Below, piece by piece: positions 22,486 to 23,039 of a stretch of 23,039 bases of DNA. This DNA is from a virus: positions 1 through 23,039 of the IMG/VR virus record IMGVR_UViG_3300012000_000132; one strand, given 5' to 3'. Below the pieces are notes generated by a model that saw nothing but the letters and a program-made list of their open reading frames with translations, was not told where the DNA came from and ran no database searches. Within the stretch, counting starts at the first letter, position 1; every line of letters starts with the position of its first letter. Both the position numbers and the translations under genes were made by a program.

Positions 22486-23039
22486 TAGTAGTATTCAGTT
22501 ATGATAAGCAGACCCCCGCCACCCTGTCCACCAGGGGTTGCGGCCTTGGATGCGACTCGCCCAGTGTTGTTGGCACCTCTCCCACCCAGTGCAGCGGGTG
22601 ATGCTGGCACGGACGCTACGTCAAATAGAGGTGAAACCAATCCCGGGAAGCCCCAAGACAGGCCAGGCGTTGATGGCAAAGCAGCAAACGCATCATTTGA
22701 GGTTTTAAAACCAATCCCTCCATTCCCACCGTTCACAATGAAAGAGGTATTTACAAGCGCCGAAATGTTGGTCCCGAGCGCCGCCGTTCCGCCCGCTCCT
22801 CCTGTAATTAAAAATGATCCAGTGCTTGTACTTCCCCCGGCCCCGCCAATCCCCCCCCCTGCCAAGGCAAGCGATGAACTTCCATCTGCACCACCCAAAA
22901 ATTGACTAGCAGTACCGTCGTTCCCAGCATTGCCAGTGGTAGTAGAAGCACTCCCGGAAGACCCACCACTACCAATGGTGTATTTGAAGACTTGCGCCAT
23001 GTTGGTAATCCACAACCGCACGTAGGCTCCACCACCGCC
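22485..23039 (-). CDS. Glycine-rich fibre/appendage protein, C-terminal part (start beyond window)
   Basis: The frame stays open from the stop at 22487-22485 to the right edge, 184 residues, so the N-terminus lies outside. An internal GTG at 23021 is not the real start, since GGGGAY directly before it continues the same domain. The sequence is Gly/Ser/Ala-rich, with motifs such as GGGIGGAGGS and GGAGGTAAL, and it ends GGQGGGGLLIITEYY. This pattern (Gly-rich loops ending in a strand like GLVIVEY) is characteristic of the glycine-rich domain found at the end of phage tail appendages and fibres. It probably binds the cell surface or builds a polyglycine-helix bundle. The remainder of the protein, and so its exact role, cannot be seen. 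Confidence 0.75.
   Translation of the reverse strand, partial: GGGGAYVRLWITNMAQVFKYTIGSGGSSGSASTTTGNAGNDGTASQFLGGADGSSSLALAGGGIGGAGGSTSTGSFLITGGAGGTAALGTNISALVNTSFIVNGGNGGIGFKTSNDAFAALPSTPGLSWGFPGLVSPLFDVASVPASPAALGGRGANNTGRVASKAATPGGQGGGGLLIITEYY

Noticed and set aside
22485-23021. Complete 178-aa gene starting at GTG 23021
   Set aside because: The frame continues with a matching Gly-rich stretch to the window edge, so the real start is outside.

Overview
The window is a block of phage late genes from a temperate, short-tailed (podovirus-type, T7-like) phage. Every gene I can support reads on the minus strand, so transcription runs from high to low coordinates. The host cannot be named from this sequence. 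The best clue is a 3' half of a tRNA-Ser(GCU) gene at about 3526-3580, which should match the bacterial attachment site. Many genes lack a clear Shine-Dalgarno sequence.

Layout in transcription order. 23039-22485 is the C-terminal end of a glycine-rich fibre or appendage protein whose start lies beyond the window. Then come two small genes (70 aa; 123 aa with one membrane segment), a metallophosphoesterase with a degenerate first motif, the large terminase, an 80-aa gene, the portal, a 71-aa acidic protein, a probable scaffold, a 117-aa protein and the major capsid protein. A strong intrinsic terminator follows the capsid gene, where T7 has its T-phi terminator. After it come the two tail-tube genes (gp11-like adaptor, gp12-like nozzle) and three internal virion or DNA-ejection proteins of 314, 521 and 2035 aa, placed like T7 gp14, gp15 and gp16. 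Most junctions are start/stop overlaps, pointing to one translationally coupled morphogenesis operon.

Downstream of the giant ejection gene is a non-coding segment of about 400 bp that I read as attP. It holds the tRNA-Ser 3' half with a palindromic core, plus five copies of a GGAACGAAAT-type repeat in two clusters on either side (spacings 11, 21 and 11 bp), as expected of integrase arm sites. Past it are an amidase_3-type endolysin, a 390-aa tyrosine integrase overlapping the endolysin end, a 122-aa collagen-like protein, and a fibre gene with an Mtd-type N-terminal domain that runs off the left edge. It is open from 1121 to base 1.

Phage genes lie on both sides of the tRNA fragment, so the sequence looks like the circular or unintegrated phage form, or a virion genome, and not a prophage end. 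On integration the late operon would be cut between the ejection proteins and the endolysin/integrase/fibre genes. No replication, repressor, RNA polymerase or recognisable small-terminase gene is present in this window.
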